DNA of 64,000 bases from Rouxiella chamberiensis (lineage in GTDB: Bacteria; Pseudomonadota; Gammaproteobacteria; Enterobacterales; Enterobacteriaceae): contig NZ_CP114058.1 in the NCBI RefSeq assembly GCF_026967475.1, forward strand, positions 310,001 through 374,000, read 5' to 3'. A program made the translations under genes and the position numbers. The notes below the pieces were generated by a model that ran no database searches, was not told where the DNA came from, and saw only the letters and a list, made by a program, of their open reading frames with translations. Each line of letters opens with the position of its first letter. Position 1 is the stretch's first letter. This document shows, piece after piece, positions 51,507 to 61,114 of the stretch.

Positions 51507-52505
51507 TTATTGCGCGTTTTTATCATGGCCCGGCCGTTTCTTGATGTCCTGACCTCTATTTTTGCCACCGGTTTGCCCCTTGTCGCTATCCTTGTCTTTA
51601 CCTTCGAGTTCCTGGGCTTTCTTGCGCTCATTGCTCAAATCGTTGCGGATCTGCGCGTGACTGATCAATGCAAAAATAAAAGTACCGCCAATGATATTGC
51701 CCGCGAGAGTCGGCAGGGCGAAAGGCCACAGAAACGCTTCCCAAGGAAGAGTGCCGGACAGCACAAGATAGAGCACCTCGACGGAGCCGACGACAATATG
51801 GGTAAGATTGCCGATGGCGACCAGATAGGTCATAAGGAGGATAACCCAGATTTTGGCGGCTCCGGCGCTGGGCTGCATCCAGACCATTGTCGCAATCAAC
51901 CAGCCTGATACCACACCCCCGACAAACATGCCTGCAGGATCTTTTTCCATCACCTCAAGACTAATGGTTGTCATCGCGTGAAGAATAGAGGGTTCGAACA
52001 GGGGTAAATAGATAAACGCCAGTGATGCACAGGCCGCGCCAATAAGGTTGCCGGCCAAGACCACGCCCCAGAGACGGAATAAAATACCAAAATTCTTAAG
52101 GGTGGGTTTGTGCATGACGGGGAGCACGGCGGTGACGGTGTTTTCGGTAAACAACTGCTGGCGCGCCATAATAACGATGATAAACCCGACGGTATAACCT
52201 AGATTTTCCAGAAAGAACCGCGCCGGAGTGTCTTCCAGCTGTTCATGTAAAATGCCTTTGGTCACCAGCGATGCGCTAATCGACAGACCTGCGGCAATCG
52301 CCGACCACATCAGCGCCAGCCCATCGCGCTCAAGCTCTTTTTCACCTTCCATTCGAATCTGTTCATGCACTGCGGCCGCGCGTGAGGGCAGATTTTCTTC
52401 GTCTACCTCAATCTCGGTGCCTTCCTCTTCTTCTTTGCTGTCAACTTCCGGGCCATCGGTAATCGATTCTTTGGCGGCATGCGCGGCATTGGAACGTTGA
52501 TTCAT
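51507..52505 (-). CDS. yfdC: YfdC-like formate/nitrite transporter-family protein
   Basis: This 332-residue inner-membrane protein has six hydrophobic segments and FNT-family features. An acidic N-terminal extension (residues 1-45, EEEEGTEIEVDEE) and a basic, disordered C-terminus (KGQTGGKNRGQDIKKRPGHD) flank the channel domain. ATG 52505 (MNQRSNAAHA) is chosen. In E. coli yfdC also lies near argW and mlaA, so local gene order is conserved. Confidence 0.88.
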   Translation of the reverse strand: MNQRSNAAHAAKESITDGPEVDSKEEEEGTEIEVDEENLPSRAAAVHEQIRMEGEKELERDGLALMWSAIAAGLSISASLVTKGILHEQLEDTPARFFLENLGYTVGFIIVIMARQQLFTENTVTAVLPVMHKPTLKNFGILFRLWGVVLAGNLIGAACASLAFIYLPLFEPSILHAMTTISLEVMEKDPAGMFVGGVVSGWLIATMVWMQPSAGAAKIWVILLMTYLVAIGNLTHIVVGSVEVLYLVLSGTLPWEAFLWPFALPTLAGNIIGGTFIFALISHAQIRNDLSNERKKAQELEGKDKDSDKGQTGGKNRGQDIKKRPGHDKNAQ

Positions 52506-52794
52506 GTAAAACCCCTTGGCGTAAAATCTTGCGCAAAACGCGTCACTCAAGAAAAAGTGATGCGTTAACATTTTGTTTCATTCACTAAGCATAGGTGAGT
52601 TTTTGTGCATTTCGCGGGGTGGAATCGTTTATTCGGAAAAATAACAATCTATTAACGTTTTGTTATTAGATGCTAAAAGCTGTATTAGTTCTGTAAAATT
52701 CAAGTTAGATAGCGGTAAACTGCGCTGCCAGAACCTACAGGGTTTGTAAGGCTTATGTTATGATGCCCGTTCCCAAAGAGAAGAGACTCGCCCC

Positions 52795-53421
52795 ATGTTT
52801 GAAGCGCTTGACCTTAGTTGTGTTCGTGATGAACGAACCCTGTTTAGCGGCTTAAGTTTCACCATTCAACCGGGCGAGATAGTCCAGATAGAAGGCCATA
52901 ACGGGGCAGGTAAAACCAGTTTGCTGCGTATTCTTGCGGGCCTGTCGGCACCGGAAGAAGGGGAAGTGCGCTGGGAAGGGCATAATACCCGTCGTCAGCG
53001 TGAGACTTTTCACTCGCATTTGCTGTATCTCGGCCATCAGCCAGGGATAAAATCGGTGCTGACCGCATATGAAAATCTGGCTTTTTATCAGTCAGATAAA
53101 GGAAATGAAGCGCAAGACGCCATTTTCGATGCGCTGGAGCAGGTCGGCTTGCTAGGGTACGAAGACGTTGTTGTGGCCCAGCTTTCGGCGGGTCAGCAGC
53201 GCCGCGTTGCGCTTGCCAGATTGTGGATTAGCCGTGCGCCGCTGTGGATTTTGGATGAACCCCTGACTGCCATTGACAAACAGGGCGTCGCCACGTTGAT
53301 TGAACTTTTTGAACGTCATGCCCGGAACGGCGGCATGGTGTTGTTAACCACCCATCAGGATTTGCCGGGCGTAGGTCGCGCAGTGCGTAAAATACGTCTG
53401 ACAAGTACAGAGTCAGTCTAA
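52795..53421 (+). CDS. ccmA: CcmA, ATP-binding subunit of the haem release complex
   Basis: This 208-residue ABC ATPase has Walker [10 protein letters not shown], signature [14 protein letters not shown] and Walker B LWILDEP. With CcmB, CcmC and CcmD it releases haem-loaded CcmE for cytochrome c maturation. It is the first gene of the ccm operon; a TATGATGCC promoter-like site lies about 35 bp upstream. It overlaps ccmB by one base. Confidence 0.95.
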   Translation: MFEALDLSCVRDERTLFSGLSFTIQPGEIVQIEGHNGAGKTSLLRILAGLSAPEEGEVRWEGHNTRRQRETFHSHLLYLGHQPGIKSVLTAYENLAFYQSDKGNEAQDAIFDALEQVGLLGYEDVVVAQLSAGQQRRVALARLWISRAPLWILDEPLTAIDKQGVATLIELFERHARNGGMVLLTTHQDLPGVGRAVRKIRLTSTESV

Positions 53422-54080
53422 TGTTTGTTAAAGTATTTCGTCGTGAACTGAAAATTGCTTTCCGAAAAAGCGCCGAGATTATTAATCCGCTGTGGTTTTT
53501 CCTGATTGTCATTACGCTGTTTCCGCTAGGTATCGGCCCTGAACCCACGTTGCTGGCGCGTATTGCTCCGGGCATTGTCTGGGTAGCGGCGCTGTTATCT
53601 TCTCTGCTTTCTCTCGAACGCCTGTTCCGCGACGACTATCTCGATGGCTCGCTGGAGCAGCTCCTGCTGCTGCCCGCGCCGCTCACACTCACGGTTATCG
53701 GCAAAGTGTGTGCTCACTGGGTAGTAACCGGTCTGCCGCTGCTTATCCTCTCTCCGCTCATTGCCCTGCTGCTCTCGCTGGATTTTAAAACCTGGGAAGC
53801 CGTCGCGCTGACGCTGCTGCTGGGCACGCCGACCTTAAGTTTTATTGGCGCGATTGGCGTGGCACTGACCGTAGGATTAAGAAAGGGCGGCGTATTGCTG
53901 AGTCTGCTGGTCTTGCCGCTGTATATTCCGGTGCTGATATTTTCAACGGGCGCAATCGATGCGGCGTCCATGGCGATGCCTATCGGGGGTTACCTGGCGA
54001 TTCTGGGCGCGATGCTGGCGGGCAGTATCACTCTTGCCCCTTTTGCCACGTCGGCTGCACTGCGAGTGAGTGTGCACTAG
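53421..54080 (+). CDS. ccmB: CcmB, membrane subunit of the haem release complex
   Basis: This 219-residue inner-membrane protein has six hydrophobic segments and the family start [27 protein letters not shown]. It pairs with CcmA. A 244-bp gap follows before ccmC, much longer than elsewhere in this operon. Confidence 0.95.
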   Translation: MFVKVFRRELKIAFRKSAEIINPLWFFLIVITLFPLGIGPEPTLLARIAPGIVWVAALLSSLLSLERLFRDDYLDGSLEQLLLLPAPLTLTVIGKVCAHWVVTGLPLLILSPLIALLLSLDFKTWEAVALTLLLGTPTLSFIGAIGVALTVGLRKGGVLLSLLVLPLYIPVLIFSTGAIDAASMAMPIGGYLAILGAMLAGSITLAPFATSAALRVSVH

Positions 54081-54324
54081 CAAACTTATATAAGGCAGGG
54101 GAAATATGTCTATAGCCCCCATAAAGCCTAATGTTTTTACGAGTAGTTACAATACGGCTGAAAAAACGCAACCTTTGACTAACATCACACTTCTCGATAG
54201 TGAACAATAGAGAACATGCTTAAAAGAGCGGAAGGCGACGGAAACGCCCCTGACTGTTCAAGGTAACAGAGCTAAAGGTTACGGCATTCAACACGATTTA
54301 ATTTTAATATGAGCACCAATAATA

Positions 54325-55060
54325 ATGTGGAAATGGTTACATCAACTCGCAAGGCCTGAGCGGCTTTACCACGTCTGCGGCCGTTTTATTCCCTGGCTCG
54401 CCATCGCGGGCGCTGTCTGTCTTCTTGTCGGCTGGGTCTGGGGCTTCGGCTACGCACCGCCCGACTATCAGCAGGGAAACAGTTATCGCATCATGTATAT
54501 TCATGTGCCGGCCGCGATTTGGTCGATGGGTATCTATAGCTCAATGGCGATTGCCGCATTTATCGGCCTGGTCTGGCAGATGAAAATGTCCGAGCTGGCG
54601 ATGGCGGCGATGGCACCTGTCGGCGCGGTGTTTACCCTGATTGCGCTGGTGACCGGTGCGGCCTGGGGCAAGCCGATGTGGGGAACCTGGTGGGTCTGGG
54701 ACGCGCGTCTCACCTCCGAGCTGGTGCTGCTGTTCCTCTATCTGGGCGTGATCGCGCTCTACAATTCGTTTGACGATCGCCGCACCGCAGGCCGTGCCGC
54801 CGGAATTCTAGTGCTGGTGGGCGTGGTCAACATTCCCATCATTCACTACTCCGTACAGTGGTGGAACACGCTTCATCAGGGTTCCAGCGACTTTGGTAAA
54901 ACGATTGATCCGAGCATGCGTTATCCGCTGGTTCTGGGCGGTGTTCGGCTATCTGTTCTTCTTTATTACGCTGACCCTGATGAGACTGCGTAACGGCATC
55001 ATCAATCAGGAGCGCCTGCGCCCGTGGGTGGCATCGCTTGTCAACAAGGAGCGCGGCTGA
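54325..55060 (+). CDS. ccmC: CcmC, haem delivery protein, apparent frameshift at 54936-54938
   Basis: This 245-residue (reconstructed) membrane protein has the haem-handling tryptophan motif [21 protein letters not shown] and His residues in the loops ([23 protein letters not shown]). It attaches haem to CcmE. Removing one G from GGG 54936-54938 restores the known C-terminus ([20 protein letters not shown]) and the stop at 55058-55060 that overlaps ccmD. Loss of CcmC would abolish c-type cytochromes, so a base-calling error is likely. Confidence 0.93.
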
Positions 55061-55311
55061 TGAACGCAGCATTCCCTACCTGGCAGGCTTTCTTCGCGAT
55101 GGGCGGTTACGCCTTCTATGTCTGGCTGTCTGTCATCGTAACGCTTGCGGCGCTTATCGGCATCGTGGCGCATACCGTCTGGCATCGTCGTCAGCTGCTG
55201 GCGGAAATCCGCCGTCGTCAGTCTCGCGAGCAGCGCATCCGTCAATCGAAAAAACAGACCCACGCCGCCGCGTCCCGGTCGCCGGAACCCAGCCGGGAGA
55301 AGTCATTGTGA
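55060..55311 (+). CDS. ccmD: CcmD, small haem exporter subunit
   Basis: An 83-residue protein with one membrane segment (about residues 15-38) and a long, basic cytoplasmic tail ([18 protein letters not shown]). The start [18 protein letters not shown] is typical. It overlaps both neighbours. Confidence 0.92.
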   Translation: MNAAFPTWQAFFAMGGYAFYVWLSVIVTLAALIGIVAHTVWHRRQLLAEIRRRQSREQRIRQSKKQTHAAASRSPEPSREKSL

Positions 55312-55802
55312 ATCCACGTCGTAAAAATCGTATGTATCTGGCGCTCATCGTGCTGGTCGGCCTCGGGCTTGCCACCACGCTCGTGATGTATGCGCTGCGC
55401 TCCAACATCGACCTGTTTTACACGCCGAGCGAAATATTGCAGGGCAAAGGGCAGGATCATGAAATGCCAACCGTCGGCCAGCGCCTGCGCATCGGTGGCA
55501 TGGTGATGCCGGGTTCCGTCAAGCGCGATGACAAGACGCTGGAAGTGCATTTTAAAATCTACGATGCGCGGGGCGCTATCGCCGTGACCTATTACGGCAT
55601 TCTCCCCGACCTGTTCCGGGAAGGGCAGGGCGTTGTGGCACAGGGCGTAATGGAAGCCAATAACGTGGTCATGGCGAAGCAGGTTCTTGCCAAGCATGAC
55701 GAAAACTATGTTCCACCGGAAGTGAAAGACGCAATGAAAGATAATCATACGGGGCCTGCCTCGGCGTACGTTGCTCCTGCGAAAGGAAACGGCCAGTCAT
55801 GA
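55308..55802 (+). CDS. ccmE: CcmE, periplasmic haem chaperone
   Basis: This 164-residue protein has an N-terminal membrane anchor and an OB-fold domain. Haem is bound covalently at His130 in [13 protein letters not shown], with Tyr134 near by, at the same positions as in E. coli. Start is GTG 55308 ([13 protein letters not shown]), overlapping the ccmD stop. It carries haem from CcmC to CcmF. Confidence 0.95.
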   Translation: MNPRRKNRMYLALIVLVGLGLATTLVMYALRSNIDLFYTPSEILQGKGQDHEMPTVGQRLRIGGMVMPGSVKRDDKTLEVHFKIYDARGAIAVTYYGILPDLFREGQGVVAQGVMEANNVVMAKQVLAKHDENYVPPEVKDAMKDNHTGPASAYVAPAKGNGQS

Positions 55803-57772
55803 TCCCTGAAATAGGTACCTTTGCTCTGTGTCTGGCGCTGGGTCTGTCAACGTTATTGAGCATTTATCCCCAGTGGGGCGCTTCACGGCAGGACGCACGG
55901 ATGATGGCGATGGCCCGTCCGCTGTCTTACGGCATGTTCGGCTGTATTCTGCTGGCCTTTATCATTCTGGTTCACGCCTTCGTGGTGAACGATTTCTCCG
56001 TGGCTTACGTCGCCAACAACTCCAATACCCATTTGCCGGTTTACTACCGAATGGCGGCCACCTGGGGCGCGCACGAAGGCTCGCTGCTCTTGTGGGTGCT
56101 GCTGCTGAGTTGCTGGACCACCGCGGTGGCGCTGTTTAGCCGCCGGATGCCGAACGACGCCGTCGCGCGCGTTCTGGCGGTAATGGGGCTTATCACCACC
56201 GGCTTCCTGCTGTTTATTCTGCTGACTTCCAACCCGTTTCTGCGCACGCTGCCGAATTTCCCGATTGACGGCAGCGACCTGAATCCGGTGTTGCAGGATA
56301 TCGGTCTGATTTTCCACCCGCCTATCCTTTATATGGGATATGTTGGATTCTCGGTCGCCTTTGCGTTTGCGATTGCCTCGCTGATGGCCGGGCGTCTGGA
56401 TACCGCCTGGGCACGCTGGTCGCGTCCGTGGACGCAGGCGGCGTGGGTATTTTTGACCATCGGCATCGTGCTGGGTTCGGCCTGGGCCTATTACGAGCTT
56501 GGCTGGGGCGGCTGGTGGTTCTGGGACCCGGTCGAAAACGCCTCCTTTATGCCGTGGCTCGCCGGTACGGCACTGATTCACTCGCTGGCCGTGACCGAAA
56601 AACGCGGCACCTTCAAGGCGTGGACCGTGCTGCTGGCTATCACCTGTTTCTCGCTGTGCCTGCTCGGGACCTTCCTGGTGCGTTCGGGCGTGCTGGTTTC
56701 CGTGCACTCCTTTGCCTCGGATCCTGCTCGCGGCATGTTTATCCTCGCCTATCTGGTGATTGTTATCGGCAGTTCGCTGCTGCTTTATGCCATTAAAGGC
56801 AACACCGTGCGGGCGCCGAGCCGCCATGAGCCGTATTCCCGCGAGAGTTTCCTGCTCGGCAACAACGTGCTGCTGGTCGCCGCGATGCTGGTGGTGCTTC
56901 TCGGTACGCTGCTGCCGCTGGTTCATAAACAGCTGGGCCTCGGCAGTATTTCGATTGGCGAACCCTTCTTCAACACCATGTTTACCTGGTTGATGGCACC
57001 GATGGCGCTGCTGCTCGGGATTGGTCCGCTGGTGCGCTGGCGTCGTGACGAGCCGAGCAAGCTGTGGCGTCGTCTGGGCCTTGCGCTGGTGGTGACATTG
57101 CTGCTCTCCATTTTGCTGCCGTGGCTGTTGCAGGACAAAATCGTCGGCATGACGGTCGTTGGCATGATGATGTCGGTGTGGGTGATTTTACTGACGCTGA
57201 TGGAGCTGCACGAGCGCGCGACGCACCGCCACAGCTTCTGGCGCGGGCTGACGCACCTTTCACGCAGCCATTGGGGCATGGTGCTCGGGCATCTTGGCGT
57301 CGCGGTAACGGTTATCGGCATTGCCTTTAGCCAGAACTACAGCGTCGAACGCGATGTGCGCATGAAAGCGGGTGACAGCGTAGACATTCAGGGTTATCAC
57401 TTTGAATTTCGCAGCCTCACCGACATTCAAGGCTCCAACTACACGGGCGGCGAAGCCAATATCGACGTCACTCGCGACGGCAAATTCGTCACGCAGCTGC
57501 ACGCCGAAAAACGTTACTACAGCGTTGCGCGCAGCATGATGACCGAAGCCGCCATCGACGGCAATCTGGCCCGTGACCTGTATGCCGCCCTCGGCGAAGA
57601 GCTGGACGACGGCTCGTGGGCGGTGCGTCTCTATTACAAACCGTTTGTGCGCTGGATCTGGCTGGGCGGTCTGTTTATGGCGGTCGGCGGTGTTCTGTGT
57701 ATTCTCGATCCGCGTTACAGAATGACCAAAAAACTCAAACGTCAGGGCAAAGCCGCGGTGGAGGAAGTATGA
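55799..57772 (+). CDS. ccmF: CcmF, cytochrome c haem lyase subunit
   Basis: This 657-residue membrane protein has many hydrophobic segments and the haem-binding motif [20 protein letters not shown] periplasmic C-terminal domain is also present. It joins haem from CcmE to the CxxCH Cys of apocytochromes together with CcmH and CcmI. It overlaps ccmE and ccmG by four bases. Confidence 0.96.
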   Translation: MIPEIGTFALCLALGLSTLLSIYPQWGASRQDARMMAMARPLSYGMFGCILLAFIILVHAFVVNDFSVAYVANNSNTHLPVYYRMAATWGAHEGSLLLWVLLLSCWTTAVALFSRRMPNDAVARVLAVMGLITTGFLLFILLTSNPFLRTLPNFPIDGSDLNPVLQDIGLIFHPPILYMGYVGFSVAFAFAIASLMAGRLDTAWARWSRPWTQAAWVFLTIGIVLGSAWAYYELGWGGWWFWDPVENASFMPWLAGTALIHSLAVTEKRGTFKAWTVLLAITCFSLCLLGTFLVRSGVLVSVHSFASDPARGMFILAYLVIVIGSSLLLYAIKGNTVRAPSRHEPYSRESFLLGNNVLLVAAMLVVLLGTLLPLVHKQLGLGSISIGEPFFNTMFTWLMAPMALLLGIGPLVRWRRDEPSKLWRRLGLALVVTLLLSILLPWLLQDKIVGMTVVGMMMSVWVILLTLMELHERATHRHSFWRGLTHLSRSHWGMVLGHLGVAVTVIGIAFSQNYSVERDVRMKAGDSVDIQGYHFEFRSLTDIQGSNYTGGEANIDVTRDGKFVTQLHAEKRYYSVARSMMTEAAIDGNLARDLYAALGEELDDGSWAVRLYYKPFVRWIWLGGLFMAVGGVLCILDPRYRMTKKLKRQGKAAVEEV

Positions 57773-58320
57773 GCCGTAAGATTCTCTTTATACCGCTGTT
57801 TCTTTTTCTGGCGCTGGCGGCGGCGTTTCTGGTGCAGTTGACCCGCAACGCCAATGGCGACGACCCTACGTTGCTGGAGTCCGCGCTGGTCGGCAAACCG
57901 GTGCCGGTTTTCAAGCTCGAATCGCTGTTCGAGCCGGGCAAGACATACGATCAGGCGGTGTTCCACACAGGCCAGCCGATTCTGCTCAATGTCTGGGCGA
58001 CGTGGTGTCCGACCTGTCGCGCCGAGCATGATTATCTCAATACGCTGGCTGCGAAGGGCGTGCACGTCGTGGGCCTGAACTACAAGGACGACCGCAACAA
58101 GGCAGTTAACTGGCTGAATACGTTAGGTAATCCCTATGCCTTGAGCCTGTATGACGGCGATGGCATGCTTGGCCTCGATCTCGGCGTTTACGGCGCGCCC
58201 GAAACCTTCCTGATCGACGGCAACGGCATCGTACGTTATCGCCATGCCGGCGATCTCAACGAGCAGGTGTGGCAGAAGGAAGTGCGTCCGCTTTATAACA
58301 AATACGGAGGCAAGGCATGA
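57769..58320 (+). CDS. ccmG: CcmG/DsbE thiol-disulphide reductase
   Basis: This 183-residue membrane-anchored thioredoxin-like protein has active site WCPTC and the family insert YKDDRNKAVNWLNTLGNPYA. It keeps apocytochrome Cys residues reduced. ATG 57769 overlaps the ccmF stop; a longer frame upstream lies inside ccmF. Confidence 0.95.
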   Translation: MSRKILFIPLFLFLALAAAFLVQLTRNANGDDPTLLESALVGKPVPVFKLESLFEPGKTYDQAVFHTGQPILLNVWATWCPTCRAEHDYLNTLAAKGVHVVGLNYKDDRNKAVNWLNTLGNPYALSLYDGDGMLGLDLGVYGAPETFLIDGNGIVRYRHAGDLNEQVWQKEVRPLYNKYGGKA

Positions 58321-58773
58321 GGATCCTGGCGCTATTTTTAGGCATGGTGCTGAGCTTTAGCGTATTTGCCGCCATCGATACCTACCAGTTCACGTCGCCG
58401 CAGCAGGAGCAGCAATACCGTCAGTTGACAGAAACAGCTGCGCTGCCCGAAATGTCAGAACACCAATATTGCCGCTTCGGACTCGATTATTGCGGCGGAT
58501 ATGCGCACCAAAGTGTATCAGTTGTTGAATCAGGGGCAGTCGAGCAAGCAGATTATCGATTATATGGTCGCGCGCTACGGCAACTTTGTGACTTACGAGC
58601 CGCCGGTGACGCCGTCGACGCTGATTTTGTGGGTTGGACCAGCGCTGTTCGTGCTGGTCGGCGCGCTGGTTATTATTTTACGCGCCCGTCGCCGACCGGG
58701 TGAGCAGATGTCTTCGCAGGAGCAACAGCGTTTGGCGCGTCTGCTTGGCGAAAGTGACGGGAAAGAATCATGA
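58317..58773 (+). CDS. ccmH: CcmH, apocytochrome thiol reductase, apparent frameshift at 58432-58434
   Basis: The reconstructed protein is about 151 residues with a signal peptide, the active-site motif LRCPKCQN, a helical domain and a C-terminal membrane anchor (TLILWVGPALFVLVGALVIIL). Removing one A from AAA 58432-58434 restores the motif; read literally, the Cys pair is lost. It is the short form; the CcmI part is a separate gene, in contrast to the fused E. coli CcmH. Confidence 0.92.
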
Positions 58774-59984
58774 TTGTTTTTTGGCTGGTCATTGTTGTAC
58801 TGGTGCTGATGGGCATCGCGCTGTTTATCGTGCCGGTCATTCGCGGCGATCGTGCGGATCTGGCGACAAGCCGCGACGACCTGAACAAGGCGTTTTATCA
58901 TCACCGCCTGACCGAACTGGAAGAAGATGAAGATCAGGGCGTGGTCACCGATCGTCCCTTGTTTGTCAAAGAGTTGCAGGAGAATCTGCTAAGCGATATT
59001 CCGGGGCAGTCGAGCAGGGTCGGCAAGCCCATCCCGCGTTGGACGCTGGTGCCGGGCGCGTTGCTGCTGGTCATCGTTACCTGTGGTTTCTACCTTTATA
59101 CGGGGGGACTGGCTCAGGTCAGCGCCTGGAATCAGGTCATGAAAAGCATGCCGGAACTGCGTGAGCGCGTCGCCGATGTCAACGCCAAACCGCTCGACAT
59201 GATGGATATTCAGAACCTCGGCCTGGGGTTGCGTACCGATTTGCAGGCGGATCCGAACAATGCCAAAGACTGGCTGATGCTCGGACGTGTGGGCATGGCG
59301 TTGAACAACGCCAGCACCGCGACGCAGGCTTTCGCCCATGCCTACGCACTTTCCCCCAATGATATGGACATCAAACTGGGTTATGCTGACGTCCTGACGC
59401 GTTCTACCGATCCTCAGGATAATATCAATGGCGGCAATATGCTGCGCGATATGCTGGAACATAATCAGGGTAATCTGCAGGTATTGAGTTTACTGGCATA
59501 TAATGAATACGAGCAGGGTCACTATCCGCAGGCGATAGGGGCGTGGCAGGTGATGTTGAAGATTCTGCCCGCCAATGACAAGCGCACCGAAATGGTCAAG
59601 GCCAGCATTGAGCAGGCCAATGCCAAATCGGGGATGGATAAGGTCAAGTTAGGCGTTGCCGTGGCGCTGTCGCCGCGTGCGCAGCAGCAGCTTCCGCAGC
59701 AGGGCACGGTATTTATTTCGGTGACGGACGGCAGCACGCCGGTGCCGGTTGCCGTCAAAAAGCTGCCGCTCAGTCGCTTCCCGCTGTCCACAACGGTTGA
59801 CGATACCAATGCCATGATGCCTCAGCGCTTGCTTTCTTCGCTGCATCAATTAAAAGTACGAGTACGTATTTCACAAAATGGCCTCGCGACCCCGTCATCA
59901 GGCGACTGGTACGGCGACAGTCCGCTGACCGACTTCTCGGGAACCGGACAGGTCAACATTGAAATTAATCAGCAGGTTCCCTAA
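58770..59984 (+). CDS. ccmI: CcmI, apocytochrome chaperone
   Basis: This 404-residue protein has two N-terminal membrane segments (about 3-22 and 92-112) and then TPR repeats (DPNNAKDWLMLGRVGMALNNASTATQAFAHAYALSPND). It holds apocytochrome c for CcmF and CcmH. The C-terminal domain is beta-rich. It overlaps ccmH by four bases and is the last ccm gene. Confidence 0.93.
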   Translation: MIVFWLVIVVLVLMGIALFIVPVIRGDRADLATSRDDLNKAFYHHRLTELEEDEDQGVVTDRPLFVKELQENLLSDIPGQSSRVGKPIPRWTLVPGALLLVIVTCGFYLYTGGLAQVSAWNQVMKSMPELRERVADVNAKPLDMMDIQNLGLGLRTDLQADPNNAKDWLMLGRVGMALNNASTATQAFAHAYALSPNDMDIKLGYADVLTRSTDPQDNINGGNMLRDMLEHNQGNLQVLSLLAYNEYEQGHYPQAIGAWQVMLKILPANDKRTEMVKASIEQANAKSGMDKVKLGVAVALSPRAQQQLPQQGTVFISVTDGSTPVPVAVKKLPLSRFPLSTTVDDTNAMMPQRLLSSLHQLKVRVRISQNGLATPSSGDWYGDSPLTDFSGTGQVNIEINQQVP

Positions 59985-60016
59985 GCGGGAGCCGAAGCAT
60001 AAACAGGGAGATCATA

Positions 60017-60892
60017 ATGGACTTTCGCCTGACTGGGCTGGCGTTTGCCACATTATTTTTAGTGGGCTGTGCGGGAAGTGGAGACAAACCGAAATCGCTG
60101 GTAACGCCATCGGCCACGGCGCCGACCACGGCGTCTGCGACCGGCAAGGCACCGACGGCGGCGGATGCGTCGAATCCACCGGCTCCCCAAGAGGTCGATC
60201 CTCAACTTGGCGGGCGCTCTGATCCCTTGCAGGGTTTTAACCGCACGATGTTCGACTTCAACTACAACGTGCTCGATCCCTATGTTTTACGCCCGGTCGC
60301 CGTGGCGTGGCGCGACTATTTGCCGTCGCCTGCGCGTAATGGCCTAAGTAACTTCTTCGACAACCTGAGTGAGCCGTCTACGATGGTGAACTACTTTGTT
60401 GAAGGAAACATCAATGAAGGGGCGAAGCACTTTACCCGTTTCTTCCTCAATACCATCCTCGGGATGGGCGGTCTGATTGACGTCGCCTCGATGGCCAATC
60501 CGGATCTGGCAAAAGAAGAGCCGCACCGCTTCGGCAGTACGCTTGGGCATTATGGCGTCGGTTACGGCACCTACGCGGTATTGCCGGGTTACGGCAGCTT
60601 TACGCCGCGTGAAGACGTCGGCGGTCTGGTCGATGACCTCTACTTCCCGCTGAGCTATCTGACCTGGTGGATGACGGCAGGCAAGTGGGCGATTCAGGGC
60701 ATCGAAACCCGGGCACAGCTGCTGGACTCCGACGGTCTGCTGAAGAACTCGTCCGATCCTTACGAGTTCCTGCGTGCGGCCTACTTCCAGCATCATGACT
60801 TCCTCGCCAATGGCGGCAAGCTGACGCCGGTTGACAACCCTAACGCTGCGGCGATTCAGGGTGATCTTGACAGCATCGATTCAGATAACTAA
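60017..60892 (+). CDS. mlaA: MlaA (VacJ), outer-membrane phospholipid transport lipoprotein
   Basis: This 291-residue lipoprotein has lipobox LVGC (Cys17) and a Pro/Ala/Thr-rich linker (25-60). The VacJ domain has DPLQGFNRTMFDFNYNVLDPYVLRPVAVAWRDYLP. It forms a ring in the outer membrane and passes misplaced phospholipids to MlaC. The linker is longer than in E. coli. It follows ccmI by 32 bp and may be co-transcribed with the ccm genes; a terminator follows. Confidence 0.94.
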   Translation: MDFRLTGLAFATLFLVGCAGSGDKPKSLVTPSATAPTTASATGKAPTAADASNPPAPQEVDPQLGGRSDPLQGFNRTMFDFNYNVLDPYVLRPVAVAWRDYLPSPARNGLSNFFDNLSEPSTMVNYFVEGNINEGAKHFTRFFLNTILGMGGLIDVASMANPDLAKEEPHRFGSTLGHYGVGYGTYAVLPGYGSFTPREDVGGLVDDLYFPLSYLTWWMTAGKWAIQGIETRAQLLDSDGLLKNSSDPYEFLRAAYFQHHDFLANGGKLTPVDNPNAAAIQGDLDSIDSDN

Positions 60893-60947
60893 GACTGAAA
60901 AGCGTCTGCTATAACTGAAAGGTTATCTCGTTCGCAGTAAAATCCCG

Positions 60948-60984
60948 TGAGGCCTGGCTTGAAAAAGTCCGGCCTCATTTTTTT
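60948..60984 (+). terminator. Terminator after mlaA
   Basis: TGAGGCC and GGCCTCA enclose a 16-base loop and are followed by seven T. Confidence 0.85.
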
Positions 60985-61114
60985 GCTTTATCCTCACGCA
61001 AATGCCATGCCTGCCCGCAGCCATCCCCTCTCAAAATGAAACCTTCCACCTATTTTCAGGGCGCGGGCAACGCTATACCTAGGGGAAATGGCGACGAGGT
61101 GATGGGGGGCGTGA

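Noticed and set aside
55883..56926. Minus-strand open frame of 347 codons opposite ccmF
   Set aside because: Product is Gln/Arg/His-rich, typical for the antisense of a GC-rich membrane protein gene; ccmF itself is unmistakable.
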